DNA of 64,000 nucleotides from Marinobacter halotolerans (GCF_008795985.1 NZ_VMHP01000001.1:1302001-1366000); one strand, 5' to 3'; positions 33,939 through 43,180 are shown, numbered from the stretch's first letter. The notes: generated by a model not told the origin, from the sequence alone. Translations and numbers: made by a program.

Positions 33939-34718
33939 TCACGCTCGTGCGCGAAACCATTCAAGACTGTCAGTGGTTGTTCCGGCCGGCCGATACTCGG
34001 CACCCACCCAGCCTTTGTACCCCATACGATCCAGTGCCTCAAACACCCTCGGAAAATGGATCTCTCCCGTGCCGGGCTCGTGACGCCCAGGGTTGTCCGC
34101 GATCTGGATATGGGCGATCCACGGCAGCAGACACTCCATTGTGCGAATCAGGTCCCCTTCCATGATCTGCATGTGGTAGATGTCGTATTGCAACTTCACA
34201 TTGTCAGCGTCTACTGCCTCAATCACCTGTATAACCCGGGATGAGGTATCCAGGAAGAACCCGGGCATATCCACCCGCGAATTGATGGCTTCCAGGCAAA
34301 GGGTAATGCCAGCCTGCCCCAGTTTCTCAGCCGCATATTCCACATTGGCAACCAGCGTGTTCCAGGCTTCGGCCTCATCCAGGTTGGACGGGCAGAGCCC
34401 CGCCAGGCAGTTCAACTGGGAGCAGCCCAGAATACGGGCGTAGTGAATAGCCTTGTCAACGCCAGCCTGAAACTCCTCAACCCGATCCGGCAGGCAGGCA
34501 ATGCCTCGCTCACCGGCATCCCAGTCTCCCGGCGGCAGGTTGAACAGAACCTGAGTCAGACCATTGGCGTCCAGCGCCTGCTTCAGCTCTTCAGCGGGCC
34601 AGGCATAGGGAAACAGATACTCCACACCCTTGAAACCCGCTTCGGCCGCCAGAAGGAACCGATCCTGAAACTCCGCTTCGTTGAACAGCATCGACAGGTT
34701 TGCTGCAAAGGCTGGCAT
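33939..34718 (-). CDS. hyi: Hydroxypyruvate isomerase
   Basis: This 259-residue TIM-barrel protein of the sugar isomerase/epimerase family has the paired catalytic glutamates expected for Hyi, Glu143 (LCLEAINSRVDMPGF) and Glu241 (WVGAEYRP), plus QYDIYHMQIMEGDL. Hyi interconverts hydroxypyruvate and tartronate semialdehyde. It starts 3 bases after glxR, so together they cover the last steps of the glyoxylate carboligase route; gcl is not in the window. A 2-oxo-tetronate isomerase (OtnI) is the closest alternative. Confidence 0.85.
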   Translation of the reverse strand: MPAFAANLSMLFNEAEFQDRFLLAAEAGFKGVEYLFPYAWPAEELKQALDANGLTQVLFNLPPGDWDAGERGIACLPDRVEEFQAGVDKAIHYARILGCSQLNCLAGLCPSNLDEAEAWNTLVANVEYAAEKLGQAGITLCLEAINSRVDMPGFFLDTSSRVIQVIEAVDADNVKLQYDIYHMQIMEGDLIRTMECLLPWIAHIQIADNPGRHEPGTGEIHFPRVFEALDRMGYKGWVGAEYRPAGTTTDSLEWFRARA

Positions 34719-34721
34719 GGG

Positions 34722-35636
34722 TTATCCCTCTTTTGGTTTTTTGATGGATGTGCCCATCAGCACACCATTCTGGTGTTCCAGTTCCAGCAACAGGCCACTG
34801 TGGTCCACCTCGCTGTGACCGTTGGCAATCAGGCCGAGATAGCCATTGTGAACCTGCTGGGCCAGGGGCAACGTCAGCCCCTCTGCGCGGGCCTCATCCA
34901 GAATCATGCGCAAGTCTTTCAACTGAATCCGCGCCGGGGCACCGGGAGCAAAATCCCGGTCAATCATCCGCTGACCGTGCAGCTCCAGGATTCGACTACC
35001 GGCAAAGCCACCCATCAGCGCTTCCCGCACCGCCGCCGGATCCGCCCCGCCCTCAGCAGCCAGCAGCAATGCCTCAGACACCGCCCCGATGGTAATTCCC
35101 ACTATGGCCTGATTCGCCAGCTTCGCCAACTGCCCACTCCCCACCGGCCCGATTCGCGTGCATTTGCCCAATGCCTCAAAAACCGGCCGGACCCGGGCAA
35201 TATCCTCCTCGGAACCGCCCGCCATAATGCTCAAGGTCGCCTGTTCGGCTCCGACCGTGCCACCGGAAACCGGCGCGTCCACATAGCCAGCGCCTCGTTG
35301 CCCGGCTAACTCGGCGTGGTGACGGGCAAGCGATGGCTGGACTGAACTCATGTCCACATAGACCGCTCCAGTTTTCAGCGCTCCGATACCGCCTTGCTCC
35401 ACCATCACATTGTCCACCACGTCTCCGTTCTCCAGCATGGTGATCACAATGTCGGCCTCACGAACAGCGGCTTCCGGTGAGTCCGCCACGGTTGCTTCAC
35501 GGCTGAACGAATCGCACTTACTGGCGGTGCGGTTCCAGAGCGTCAGGTTGTATCCAGCGTCCAGGAGGTTCCGAACCATGGGCCCGCCCATTAACCCGAC
35601 GCCAAGAAAGGCAATAAGAGTGTTTTTGTTGGTCAT
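34722..35636 (-). CDS. glxR: Tartronate semialdehyde reductase (2-hydroxy-3-oxopropionate reductase)
   Basis: The 304-residue protein belongs to the beta-hydroxyacid dehydrogenases. It has the NAD(P) motif GVGLMGGPM at residues 12-20, the substrate loop DAPVSGGTVGA at 120-130 and catalytic Lys172 with Asn175 (KLANQ). The family reduces tartronate semialdehyde to D-glycerate. Pairing with hyi supports this over 3-hydroxyisobutyrate dehydrogenase. Upstream lies hairpin repeat copy C and then rpoH. Confidence 0.85.
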   Translation of the reverse strand: MTNKNTLIAFLGVGLMGGPMVRNLLDAGYNLTLWNRTASKCDSFSREATVADSPEAAVREADIVITMLENGDVVDNVMVEQGGIGALKTGAVYVDMSSVQPSLARHHAELAGQRGAGYVDAPVSGGTVGAEQATLSIMAGGSEEDIARVRPVFEALGKCTRIGPVGSGQLAKLANQAIVGITIGAVSEALLLAAEGGADPAAVREALMGGFAGSRILELHGQRMIDRDFAPGAPARIQLKDLRMILDEARAEGLTLPLAQQVHNGYLGLIANGHSEVDHSGLLLELEHQNGVLMGTSIKKPKEG

Positions 35637-35662
35637 AATTTCTACTCGTCTACTCCACAGCT

Positions 35663-35780
35663 GGAAGAAGCGATTGGGCAGGGGTTTTCAAAACTGTGCG
35701 GAGCCATGGATGGCGGAGCCCAAGCGTACAGGGACGTATTCACAGCATGTTTTGAAAACCCCTGCCCAATCGCTTCCTCC
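35663..35780. repeat. Hairpin repeat element, copy C (between rpoH and glxR)
   Basis: Arms of 32 bases (35663-35694 and 35749-35780, containing GCGATTGGGCAGGGGTTTTC) pair with one mismatch around a 54-base core at 35695-35748 that reads on the plus strand GTGCGGAGCCATGGATGGC and ends TTCACAGC. The core is 49/54 identical to copy A in the opposite orientation. The arms match no other copy. It starts 27 bases upstream of the glxR ATG, whereas rpoH has its own terminator further upstream. Confidence 0.9.
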
Positions 35781-35802
35781 CCCAAGACTAAAGAAAGAGT
35801 AT

Positions 35803-35845
35803 ACAAACAAAAACGCCACCAGCCCGCGAGGGTGGTGGCGTTTCA
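35803..35845 (-). terminator. rpoH intrinsic terminator
   Basis: On the minus strand AAACGCCACC and GGTGGCGTTT enclose a 13-base loop and are followed by TTTTGTTTGT. It ends the rpoH transcript about 25 bases after the stop. Confidence 0.85.
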
Positions 35846-35867
35846 TTACGTCCTTCTCAGACGTCAA

Positions 35868-36737
35868 TCAGGCAGCTTCGGTATCCGCCGTCATTTGCAT
35901 CCGAATTTTCTTCATGGCGTTCTTTTCAAGCTGACGAATCCGCTCGGCAGAAACACCATACCTGTCAGCCAGATCGTGCAGCGTCGACTTGCTGTCAGAC
36001 AACCAGCGCTCGCGGAGAATATCCTGGCTGCGCTCATCCAACTCGCCCAGAGCGGCCATCAGCCGACCGTTGGAATCATCCGTCCAGTCCGCCTGCTCCA
36101 ACTGGGTAGCCGGATTGCTGCGCTGATCTTCCAGGAAATACGCGGGTGCCTGATAGGCATTGTCGTCGTCATCATCCTGGGGACCGTCAAACGCCGTGTC
36201 GTGGGAGGCCAATCGGCCTTCCATCTCGCGGACAACCTTCGGCTCAACCCCCAGATCCGCCGCCACAGCGTTCACCTCGTCGTGGCTGAGCCACGCCAGG
36301 CGCTTCTTCTGGCTGCGCAGATTAAAGAACAACTTACGCTGGGCCTTGGTAGTGGCCACTTTCACGATGCGCCAGTTGCGCAGGATGAACTCGTGAATTT
36401 CAGCCTTGATCCAGTGCACCGCAAAGGAGACCAGACGAACACCGTATTCCGGATTAAATCGCTTCACCGCCTTCATCAGGCCAACGTTGCCTTCCTGAAT
36501 CAGATCTGCCTGGTTCAGGCCATAACCGGCATAGCTGCGCGCAATGTGGATCACAAACCGGAGGTGAGACAGCACCAACTCCCTCGCTGCGTCAACATCA
36601 CCTTCGTAATGCAGCCGCTCTGAAAGCTTACGCTCCTCTTCGACAGAAAGTACCGGAATCCGCGCTGCCGCCTGAATATAGGATTCAAGGTTGGCGCCGG
36701 GAACCAGTCTGTCGAGAACCTGTAAGTTCGTGCTCAT
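35868..36737 (-). CDS. rpoH: Heat-shock sigma factor RpoH (sigma-32)
   Basis: This 289-residue sigma-70 family protein has region 2 ([32 protein letters not shown]), the RpoH box [12 protein letters not shown] and region 4 with the recognition helix ([19 protein letters not shown]). It directs transcription of chaperone and protease genes after heat or misfolding stress. GGAGGG lies 5-6 bases upstream of the ATG. It is set apart from ftsX by 194 bases with its own promoter and terminator. Confidence 0.97.
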   Translation of the reverse strand: MSTNLQVLDRLVPGANLESYIQAAARIPVLSVEEERKLSERLHYEGDVDAARELVLSHLRFVIHIARSYAGYGLNQADLIQEGNVGLMKAVKRFNPEYGVRLVSFAVHWIKAEIHEFILRNWRIVKVATTKAQRKLFFNLRSQKKRLAWLSHDEVNAVAADLGVEPKVVREMEGRLASHDTAFDGPQDDDDDNAYQAPAYFLEDQRSNPATQLEQADWTDDSNGRLMAALGELDERSQDILRERWLSDSKSTLHDLADRYGVSAERIRQLEKNAMKKIRMQMTADTEAA

Positions 36738-36765
36738 ACTATCCCTCCGGATATGACGGCCGATA

Positions 36766-36794
36766 AATATATCAACTTAATCTAGGACCGCCAA
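36766..36794 (-). promoter_or_regulatory. Sigma-70 promoter of rpoH
   Basis: On the minus strand TTGGCG and TATATT are separated by exactly 17 bases, and the implied transcript starts about 22 bases before the rpoH ATG. The short leader leaves little room for the extended RNA thermometer seen in E. coli, where the structure reaches into the coding region. Confidence 0.65.
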
Positions 36795-36931
36795 GATCTG
36801 AAAAAGTTCCTCAAATTCCCTATAAACGCTTTAGAATCAACTGCCTGACGCGTTTAAACATTTACTACCTCTCCATCTAAACTACGCCGCAACTGATGAA
36901 CATTGCAATACGGCATTCCCGAGACCCGGGA

Positions 36932-37936
36932 TCACCCACCTGCAATCTCGCCCGGCTCAATGTCATCCAGGTGGCGCTTGACTGCAACCCAGGCGCCCAA
37001 CCAGCCTAACAACATCGCTGCGATTATCAACGCCAGCACACCATCAAAGGTCAGGCCGCTTAGTGAAAAATCACTGCGGTAAAGCCCCGCAAGACGCTCT
37101 ACCGGGCCACTGAGCCACCATAACGATACCTGCAGAAGCAACCAGGCAACCACGCCACCACCCAGCCCGAACCAGGCGCCGGTATAAAGAAAGGGACGGC
37201 GCACAAACGCATCGGTACCGCCCACCAGCTTGGCCACCAGAATCTCGTCCCGCCGGTTCTCGATCGACAGACGGACCGTGTTGCCAATCACCAGCACCAC
37301 GGCCGCCGCCAACAGAATGGCCAGAGCCCAGACCGCTCGCTCAAGCAGTTCGGTCATGGCGTTAAGGCGTTGCAGCCAGCCCAGATCCACCTGCACCTGA
37401 TCCACGCCTTCCATGCCCTCGACGACCGCAAGCAGTGTCTGGATGCCGTCAGCCGTTCGGGAACCGTCACTGGGGGTCACCAGGAGCGTGTGAGGCAGGG
37501 GATTTTCATTGAGATAATCCAGTGCATCCTCGAGGCCGGACGACGCGCGGAATTCCTTCAGCGCAGTATCCCGGTCAATCAGCTCAACTCCGGCGACCCG
37601 GCTATCGTTGCCGACATTTTTCCTGAGAGCCTCGGCCTGATCCAGGGTAACGTCCTGTGCCAGATAGGCCGTTACCCGTGCCGAACTCTCCCAGCCGGCG
37701 CTAACTCCCTGAAGACTGGCAAGCAGCAACATCAGGGCCACCGGCAGGGCAAGCGCCACCCCCATCACCGTCCAGGTCATGGTACTGGCCACCGGCGCCT
37801 GCCAGAGCCTGCGGGCGCTGTCCCGCGCCACCTTGCGATGGTGGCTAAAGTAACTGGAGGCCTGTTGTGCCAGCGGCGACTTTGATGCCCGGGCACCCCG
37901 GGATGGTTCTTTGCGGCGGTTACCAGACTCAGCCAT
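36932..37936 (-). CDS. ftsX: Cell division protein FtsX
   Basis: The 334-residue permease-like protein has a cytoplasmic lead, a first membrane segment (about 52-75), an extracytoplasmic domain with SSARVTAYLAQDVTLDQAEA, and three further C-terminal segments, the FtsX arrangement. With FtsE it controls peptidoglycan hydrolase activation at the septum. The start overlaps the ftsE stop by 8 bases. Confidence 0.95.
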   Translation of the reverse strand: MAESGNRRKEPSRGARASKSPLAQQASSYFSHHRKVARDSARRLWQAPVASTMTWTVMGVALALPVALMLLLASLQGVSAGWESSARVTAYLAQDVTLDQAEALRKNVGNDSRVAGVELIDRDTALKEFRASSGLEDALDYLNENPLPHTLLVTPSDGSRTADGIQTLLAVVEGMEGVDQVQVDLGWLQRLNAMTELLERAVWALAILLAAAVVLVIGNTVRLSIENRRDEILVAKLVGGTDAFVRRPFLYTGAWFGLGGGVVAWLLLQVSLWWLSGPVERLAGLYRSDFSLSGLTFDGVLALIIAAMLLGWLGAWVAVKRHLDDIEPGEIAGG

Positions 37937-38603
37937 TCAGCCCCCTGCCCCCGGACACCAGGCGGCCCTGATCCAGGGTCAGCGTACGCCGCCCAAGTTC
38001 ATTGATCAGAGCGATATCGTGAGTCGCGATCAGCACCGTCACCCCGACCTGGCTGAACTCGGCAAACAATCCCATGATGTCGGAGGAAAGCTGCGGGTCC
38101 AGGTTACCGGTGGGCTCATCCGCCAGCAGAACCGGGGGCTTGTTCACCACGGCGCGGGCAATACCGACGCGCTGCTGCTCGCCCCCGGACAGCTGCAACG
38201 GGTTCATCTTTTCCTTGCTCAGCAAACCGACCTTGTCCAGCGCTGCCCGCACCCGCCGGCCAATATCCCGCGCGGGTACGCCCATCACTTCCAGGGGCAT
38301 GGCCACGTTATCGAACACCGTGCGATCAAACAGCAGCTGGTGGTTCTGAAACACCACGCCGATGTGGCGTCGGATATAGGGCACCTGGCGACGGGGAAGC
38401 CGGCTCAACACCTGTCCGCCCACCACAACCTCGCCCGCGCTGGGGCGCTCCATTACCATAATGAGTTTGAGCAGGGTACTCTTACCGGCGCCGGAATGGC
38501 CGGTGAGAAACGCCAGCTCACCGCGATCGAGGCCAAAATTAACCTGCCGCAGCGCGGTGTGATCGCTGTCGTAACGCTTGGTGACCTGGCGGAACTCAAT
38601 CAT
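37929..38603 (-). CDS. ftsE: Cell division ATP-binding protein FtsE
   Basis: A 224-residue ABC ATPase with Walker [10 protein letters not shown] near residue 36, signature [14 protein letters not shown] and Walker [13 protein letters not shown]. FtsE energises FtsX at the divisome. The gene starts 6 bases after ftsY, in the order ftsY-ftsE-ftsX that is conserved in gammaproteobacteria. Confidence 0.96.
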   Translation of the reverse strand: MIEFRQVTKRYDSDHTALRQVNFGLDRGELAFLTGHSGAGKSTLLKLIMVMERPSAGEVVVGGQVLSRLPRRQVPYIRRHIGVVFQNHQLLFDRTVFDNVAMPLEVMGVPARDIGRRVRAALDKVGLLSKEKMNPLQLSGGEQQRVGIARAVVNKPPVLLADEPTGNLDPQLSSDIMGLFAEFSQVGVTVLIATHDIALINELGRRTLTLDQGRLVSGGRGLNG

Positions 38604-38609
38604 TCAGAG

Positions 38610-39812
38610 CTATGCCTCCGGGGCACGTTCCGGGGTTTCATCAAACAGGGCTTCAACAAAAGTCTGCGCATCGAAACTGCGCAAATCATCCACCTGCTCC
38701 CCGACCCCGATATACCGAATGGGTAACTGCAACTGGCGGGCAATGGCGAATACGATGCCGCCCTTGGCAGTACCGTCCAGCTTGGTCAGAGTGATACCGC
38801 TGACGCCAACCGCCTGCTGGAACACCTGGGCCTGGCTAAGGGCATTCTGCCCGGTGCCGGCATCCAGCACCAGCATGACCTCGTGGGGCGCCGTCTCGTC
38901 AATTTTCTTCATCACGCGAACGACCTTTTCCAGCTCGCTCATCAGGTTGTCCTTGTTCTGCAGGCGCCCGGCCGTGTCGGCAATCACCACGTCAACACCA
39001 CGGGACTTGGCTGATTGCACCGCATCGTAAATCACCGACGCGCTGTCTGCCCCGGTATGCTGGGCAATCACCGGTACATTGTTGCGCTCACCCCAAACCT
39101 GAAGCTGTTCCACGGCAGCAGCCCGGAAGGTATCGCCGGCTGCCAGCATCACCGACTTGCCGTCACGCTGGAACAGCTTAGTGAGTTTGCCGATGGTGGT
39201 GGTTTTACCAACGCCATTCACGCCTACCATCAGGATCACGTAGGGCTTCTTGCTGTCATCAATTTCCAGGGGCCGGGTTACGTTGGCCAGCAGACCGTGA
39301 AGCTCATCTCTCAGCGCTTTACGCAGTGCTTCGCCGTCCTTGAGCTGGTTGCGTTCAAGCTTGTCCGTCAGCGAGTCGATGATTTCGGTGGTGGCGGTTA
39401 CCCCCACATCGGCCATCAACAGGGTGGTTTCAATCTCTTCCAGCAGATCGCTGTCAATCTTCTTGCCCAGAGAGAATAATCCGGAAAAGCCACCGGTCAG
39501 ATTTTCCCGGGTTTTACCAAGGCCGCGACGAACCCGCTCGAATACGCTGACCTGCGGCGCTTCCGGCTCAGGCTTCGCAGCCGGAGCTTCAGGTTCTGGC
39601 GGAATCCCGGCAGGCTCTGGAGCTTCAGCTTCGGCAGAGGGCTCGAGCCCTGCTTCTTTTTTTGGGGCTGCCCCGGGCTGTGGTTCCGGCTTTTTCTGCG
39701 GTACCGCCCTGGCGCGGGGCTTTGGCGGTCGCCGGGCAAACAGGTCCGAGACAAAGACAAGAACAAGAAAGGCCAGTAGCCCGATGGAAATCCACTCTGC
39801 CATCATAGTCAT
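38610..39812 (-). CDS. ftsY: Signal recognition particle receptor FtsY
   Basis: This protein has 400 residues. A short hydrophobic N-terminus is followed by an acidic Pro/Ala/Glu-rich A domain (about 28-90) and the NG GTPase domain with GVNGVGKTTTIGKL, DTFRAAAVEQL, DTAGRLQNK and TKLDGTAKGG. It receives SRP-ribosome complexes at the inner membrane. No clear Shine-Dalgarno precedes either the ATG at 39812 or the in-frame one at 39803; I kept the first. Confidence 0.96.
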   Translation of the reverse strand: MTMMAEWISIGLLAFLVLVFVSDLFARRPPKPRARAVPQKKPEPQPGAAPKKEAGLEPSAEAEAPEPAGIPPEPEAPAAKPEPEAPQVSVFERVRRGLGKTRENLTGGFSGLFSLGKKIDSDLLEEIETTLLMADVGVTATTEIIDSLTDKLERNQLKDGEALRKALRDELHGLLANVTRPLEIDDSKKPYVILMVGVNGVGKTTTIGKLTKLFQRDGKSVMLAAGDTFRAAAVEQLQVWGERNNVPVIAQHTGADSASVIYDAVQSAKSRGVDVVIADTAGRLQNKDNLMSELEKVVRVMKKIDETAPHEVMLVLDAGTGQNALSQAQVFQQAVGVSGITLTKLDGTAKGGIVFAIARQLQLPIRYIGVGEQVDDLRSFDAQTFVEALFDETPERAPEA

Positions 39813-39955
39813 ACCATTGATCGTAGGATTCGCGGGATAAAAGAAAGCCGGTATTCTAACAGACTGTCCGTGGGAAGTGATTGATCATCCGAACCGTCGT
39901 ACCATGATCTTCACCCGCACCACCAATGCATTCGCAGGATCAGATAAACACAGTC

Positions 39956-40546
39956 ATGGCCCGAAAAACCCCAAAGCGACCGTCAGCAGGCGGAGAACTG
40001 AGCATCATCGGCGGCGACTGGCGCAGCCGCAAACTGCGCTTCCCCGATGCCGGAGGTGTTCGCCCCACCCCGGCACGCACCCGTGAGACCCTTTTCAACT
40101 GGCTGTCTTTTCACCTGGCCGGCAGCCACTGCCTGGATCTGTTCGCCGGCTCCGGCGCCCTGGGGCTGGAAGCCCTGTCCCGGGGCGCGAGCACAGCCGT
40201 ATTTGTTGACCATACGCCGGCACTGGCCCAGGCCCTGCGCAGCAACCTGCGGCTGCTGAACTCAGAAAGCGGGGAGGTCGCCTGCCAGAGTATCGACAGC
40301 TTTCTGGGCAAATCACCGGCCAGACCGTTCGACATTGTGTTCATGGATCCGCCGTTCAGGCAGGGCTGGCTGGAGAAGCTGTTTCCCATGATCGCGGATA
40401 ATCAGTGGGTGAAGCCGGGTAGCTGGATATACGTGGAGCATGAAAGCGGTCTGCCAATGCCAACCGCTCCGCAAGGATGGAACCTGCTGAAACAGAAAAC
40501 AGCAGGCCAGGTGGCCTACTGTCTGTTAAGGGTAGAAGGCTTCTAG
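39956..40546 (+). CDS. rsmD: 16S rRNA (guanine966-N2)-methyltransferase RsmD
   Basis: A 196-residue class I methyltransferase with the SAM motif DLFAGSGALGLEALSRGA, the catalytic motif DPPF and the N-terminal RsmD signature IIGGDWRSRKLRFPD, then GVRPTPARTRETLFNWL. It methylates G966 of 16S rRNA in the assembling small subunit. I chose ATG 39956 because conserved sequence begins shortly after it. It is divergent from ftsY and its stop lies only 4 bases from that of the convergent desaturase gene. Confidence 0.93.
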   Translation: MARKTPKRPSAGGELSIIGGDWRSRKLRFPDAGGVRPTPARTRETLFNWLSFHLAGSHCLDLFAGSGALGLEALSRGASTAVFVDHTPALAQALRSNLRLLNSESGEVACQSIDSFLGKSPARPFDIVFMDPPFRQGWLEKLFPMIADNQWVKPGSWIYVEHESGLPMPTAPQGWNLLKQKTAGQVAYCLLRVEGF

Positions 40547-40550
40547 TCGT

Positions 40551-41729
40551 TCAGGCCGCAGGGCGCAACGAATAGGCCCGCAAATGAGTGGCAAAATCTT
40601 CCAGGTAGCGAATGCCACTGGCCTCTGCCTCACGGCACCATTGCATCAGTGCCTGCAGCTTTTCCTGGGGCTTCACGCCACGACGACGCCAGAGTGCCTG
40701 CAGTTCGTGACTCATCTCGTAGATCTGGCGCAGCGCCTGATTGCTCTCCAGCGCCGATTCCAGATGCTCCTTCTCCGCGGGCTTGATCAGAGTAATCTCG
40801 CGGGACAGCAGCCGACGGATCTTGCGATAACGCGGACGGATCTCATCGTCCATCAGTGACTTCTGTTGGCGAAGCACCGGCTCCATCACCCGCTTGCGAT
40901 ACTGGCGCATGATGTCAAAGCGGTTGTTGGCAATCGCCTGCACCGTTTCCACATCTACATCCTGCTTACCGGGAACATGGTGGGCAATCGGACGGTAGCC
41001 CTTGGGCGTGGCCAGACGAAGCGCCTGGAAAAGGCGGATATAGCCCCAACCGATATCCACTTCGTACCAGCGGCGGGAAAGCTTGGAAGAGTTCGGGTAG
41101 GTATGGTGGTTGTTGTGAAGCTCTTCACCACCAATCAGGAGACCCAGCGGCGAAATGTTCCGGGCGTTGTCGGCACACTCGAAATTGCGATAACCCATAA
41201 AATGGCCAATACCGTTAACCACGCCGGCGGCCCAGACCGGAATCCACATCATCTGCAGCGCCCAGATCCAGATGCCGTTCACGCCGAACAACATCAGGTC
41301 AATAACCGCCATCAACTGGATGCCCAGCATCTTGTGACGGCTGTATAGATTGCGTTCAATCCAGTCCTCGGGCGTGCGTTGGCCGTATTTCTGGAGGGTT
41401 TCTTCGGTGCCTGCCTCGTCATAGAGCTCGGCCCCCTGCAAAAGCACCTTGCGAATACCCAGCACAACCGGGCTGTGGGGGTCGTCTTCGGTTTCGCACT
41501 TGGCGTGGTGCTTGCGGTGGATTGCGGTCCACTGCTTGGTGTTGGTTGCTGTGGTCAGCCACAGCCAGAACCGGAAGAAGTGCGCCAGAACCGGGTGCAG
41601 ATCCAGGGAATTGTGGGCAGAGTGACGATGCAGGTAGAGCGTAACGCTGATGATGGTGACGTGTGTTAATCCCAGCGCAACCAGAATAAGCTGCATCACC
41701 GACAGGTCCAGAAGACCGTTATACCACAT
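40551..41729 (-). CDS. Membrane fatty acid desaturase (delta-9 type)
   Basis: The 392-residue protein has the three histidine boxes of acyl desaturases: HRHSAH (about 34-39), HRKHHA (about 71-76) and ELHNNHHTYP (about 204-213). Four hydrophobic stretches surround them. It should introduce a cis double bond into saturated acyl chains in the membrane to adjust fluidity. A long charged helical C-terminal region follows the third box. An 18-base palindrome about 95 bases upstream may be an operator. Confidence 0.9.
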   Translation of the reverse strand: MWYNGLLDLSVMQLILVALGLTHVTIISVTLYLHRHSAHNSLDLHPVLAHFFRFWLWLTTATNTKQWTAIHRKHHAKCETEDDPHSPVVLGIRKVLLQGAELYDEAGTEETLQKYGQRTPEDWIERNLYSRHKMLGIQLMAVIDLMLFGVNGIWIWALQMMWIPVWAAGVVNGIGHFMGYRNFECADNARNISPLGLLIGGEELHNNHHTYPNSSKLSRRWYEVDIGWGYIRLFQALRLATPKGYRPIAHHVPGKQDVDVETVQAIANNRFDIMRQYRKRVMEPVLRQQKSLMDDEIRPRYRKIRRLLSREITLIKPAEKEHLESALESNQALRQIYEMSHELQALWRRRGVKPQEKLQALMQWCREAEASGIRYLEDFATHLRAYSLRPAA

Positions 41730-41821
41730 GGACTATTCCTCTTTCGAAATCACGGGGTCCGGCAACATGTCCCTTCAGAACGAAGGCAGGCCCGGACCCA
41801 ACCCTGATACTCTAGCGTACA

Positions 41822-41839
41822 GTTGTTCACCATAACAAC
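41822..41839. promoter_or_regulatory. Palindromic operator candidate between desaturase gene and mutM
   Basis: GTTGTT, six bases (CACCAT) and AACAAC form a perfect dyad. It lies about 95 bases upstream of the desaturase ATG and about 70 bases upstream of mutM. Its spacing suits a dimeric TetR-type lipid regulator, but no such regulator gene is adjacent. Confidence 0.35.
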
Positions 41840-41907
41840 AGGGTTTCTATACGCTTTTGTGACTGATTACATTAACGTGTATCCACCATCAGCCCGGAGC
41901 CACTGAA

Positions 41908-42732
41908 TTGCCTGAGTTACCCGAAGTTGAGACCACCCGTCGCGGCATTGCCCCACACTGCGAAGGCCAGGTAATTGCCGGAATTGTCGTGAGAGACAGC
42001 CGGCTGCGGTGGCCCGTGCCGGCAAATCTGCCCGACCTTCTCGCAGGCGCCACCATTACGGAGGTTGACCGGCGGGCCAAATATCTGTTGATACGGGTCA
42101 CAAAAAACGACCTGGCCGGCAGCCTGATTGTCCATCTGGGCATGTCCGGCAGCCTTCGGGTCATCACCGATGACAGTGAGCCTCTGAAGCACGATCACAT
42201 CGAGCTAAGGTTACAGAGCGGTATCAGGTTGCGCTTCAATGACCCGCGACGGTTCGGCTGCTGGCTCTGGTCGGAAACACCGGACACTCACCAGCTTCTG
42301 GCCAGTCTTGGACCGGAACCCCTGGCACCGGAGTTCAATGGCCCGATGCTCCACCGGCTCGCCGGGGGTAAACAGACCCCGGTGAAATCATTCATCATGG
42401 ACAACCGAGTGGTGGTGGGCGTGGGCAACATCTACGCCAACGAGGCACTGTTCAAGGCCGGCATACACCCGAAGCGGGCGGCAGGGCGTATCAGCCTGAG
42501 CCGCTACCATCGCCTGACCGAAGCCATCCGGGAAACCCTGTCTGCGGCCATCCTGATGGGCGGGACCACCCTGCGGGATTTTGTGAACAGCGATGGAAAG
42601 CCTGGATATTTCGCCCAGTCCCTTCTGGTTTATGGCCGCGGCGGAGAACCCTGCCGGGAATGCGGCCAGCTCCTGAAAGAAATCCGAATGAACCAGCGTT
42701 CCACGGTTTATTGCGGCAGATGCCAGCGCTGA
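41908..42732 (+). CDS. mutM: Formamidopyrimidine-DNA glycosylase MutM (Fpg)
   Basis: A 274-residue base-excision repair enzyme. The start codon is TTG, with GGAG about 8 bases upstream, and it gives MPELPEVETTRRGI with the catalytic Pro2 and Glu3. Further features are the RRAKYLLI lysine loop, NDPRRFG, VGNIYANEALF and a C-terminal zinc finger (CRECG near residue 249, then YCGRC). It removes 8-oxoguanine and ring-opened purines from DNA. The TTG start suggests low translation. Confidence 0.96.
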   Translation: MPELPEVETTRRGIAPHCEGQVIAGIVVRDSRLRWPVPANLPDLLAGATITEVDRRAKYLLIRVTKNDLAGSLIVHLGMSGSLRVITDDSEPLKHDHIELRLQSGIRLRFNDPRRFGCWLWSETPDTHQLLASLGPEPLAPEFNGPMLHRLAGGKQTPVKSFIMDNRVVVGVGNIYANEALFKAGIHPKRAAGRISLSRYHRLTEAIRETLSAAILMGGTTLRDFVNSDGKPGYFAQSLLVYGRGGEPCRECGQLLKEIRMNQRSTVYCGRCQR

Positions 42733-42844
42733 AGAGGCCGTGCAACTGAAAAATCGTTTGAAAATACGCAAATATGATTCATAGTTAACAGAGTATTTAT
42801 CGTCCTGGGCTACCATGGGGCGAACTGTTTAGGAGAAACGAGAC

Positions 42845-43180
42845 ATGAGCGGTAAGATTTCCCACATAGTGATCACAGCCCTGACCGTCTGCCTGCTGGC
42901 CTTTTCTTCAGCCGGACATGCCCAGGCCATTGATGAAAGCCCCTCTGCACTGGCCATGACCGGAGACGCCCTGTTCGCGCGGCCCGTTCTGTTTGCAACG
43001 ACCGTTGTCGGTAGCGTTGTGTATGTTGTGTCACTGCCTTTCTCACTGCTTGGCGGTAATGCGGAAGAGGCCGGGGAAACTTTGGTCCTCGGCCCTGCCA
43101 AGGCGACCTTTGTGCGCTGCCTGGGCTGCACCCGTAACGGACGGAAGCCGGAACAGGTCGAGCGCACCGCCAGCAACTGA
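42845..43180 (+). CDS. Small exported or inner-membrane conserved protein
   Basis: The 111-residue product has an N-terminal signal-like segment (cleavage likely after GHAQA) and a second hydrophobic stretch (VLFATTVVGSVVYVVSLPF), then LVLGPAKATFVRCLGC with two nearby cysteines. I have seen similar short proteins labelled multidrug transporter, without support. It has AGGAG close to its ATG and is followed by a terminator. Function is unknown. Confidence 0.7.
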   Translation: MSGKISHIVITALTVCLLAFSSAGHAQAIDESPSALAMTGDALFARPVLFATTVVGSVVYVVSLPFSLLGGNAEEAGETLVLGPAKATFVRCLGCTRNGRKPEQVERTASN

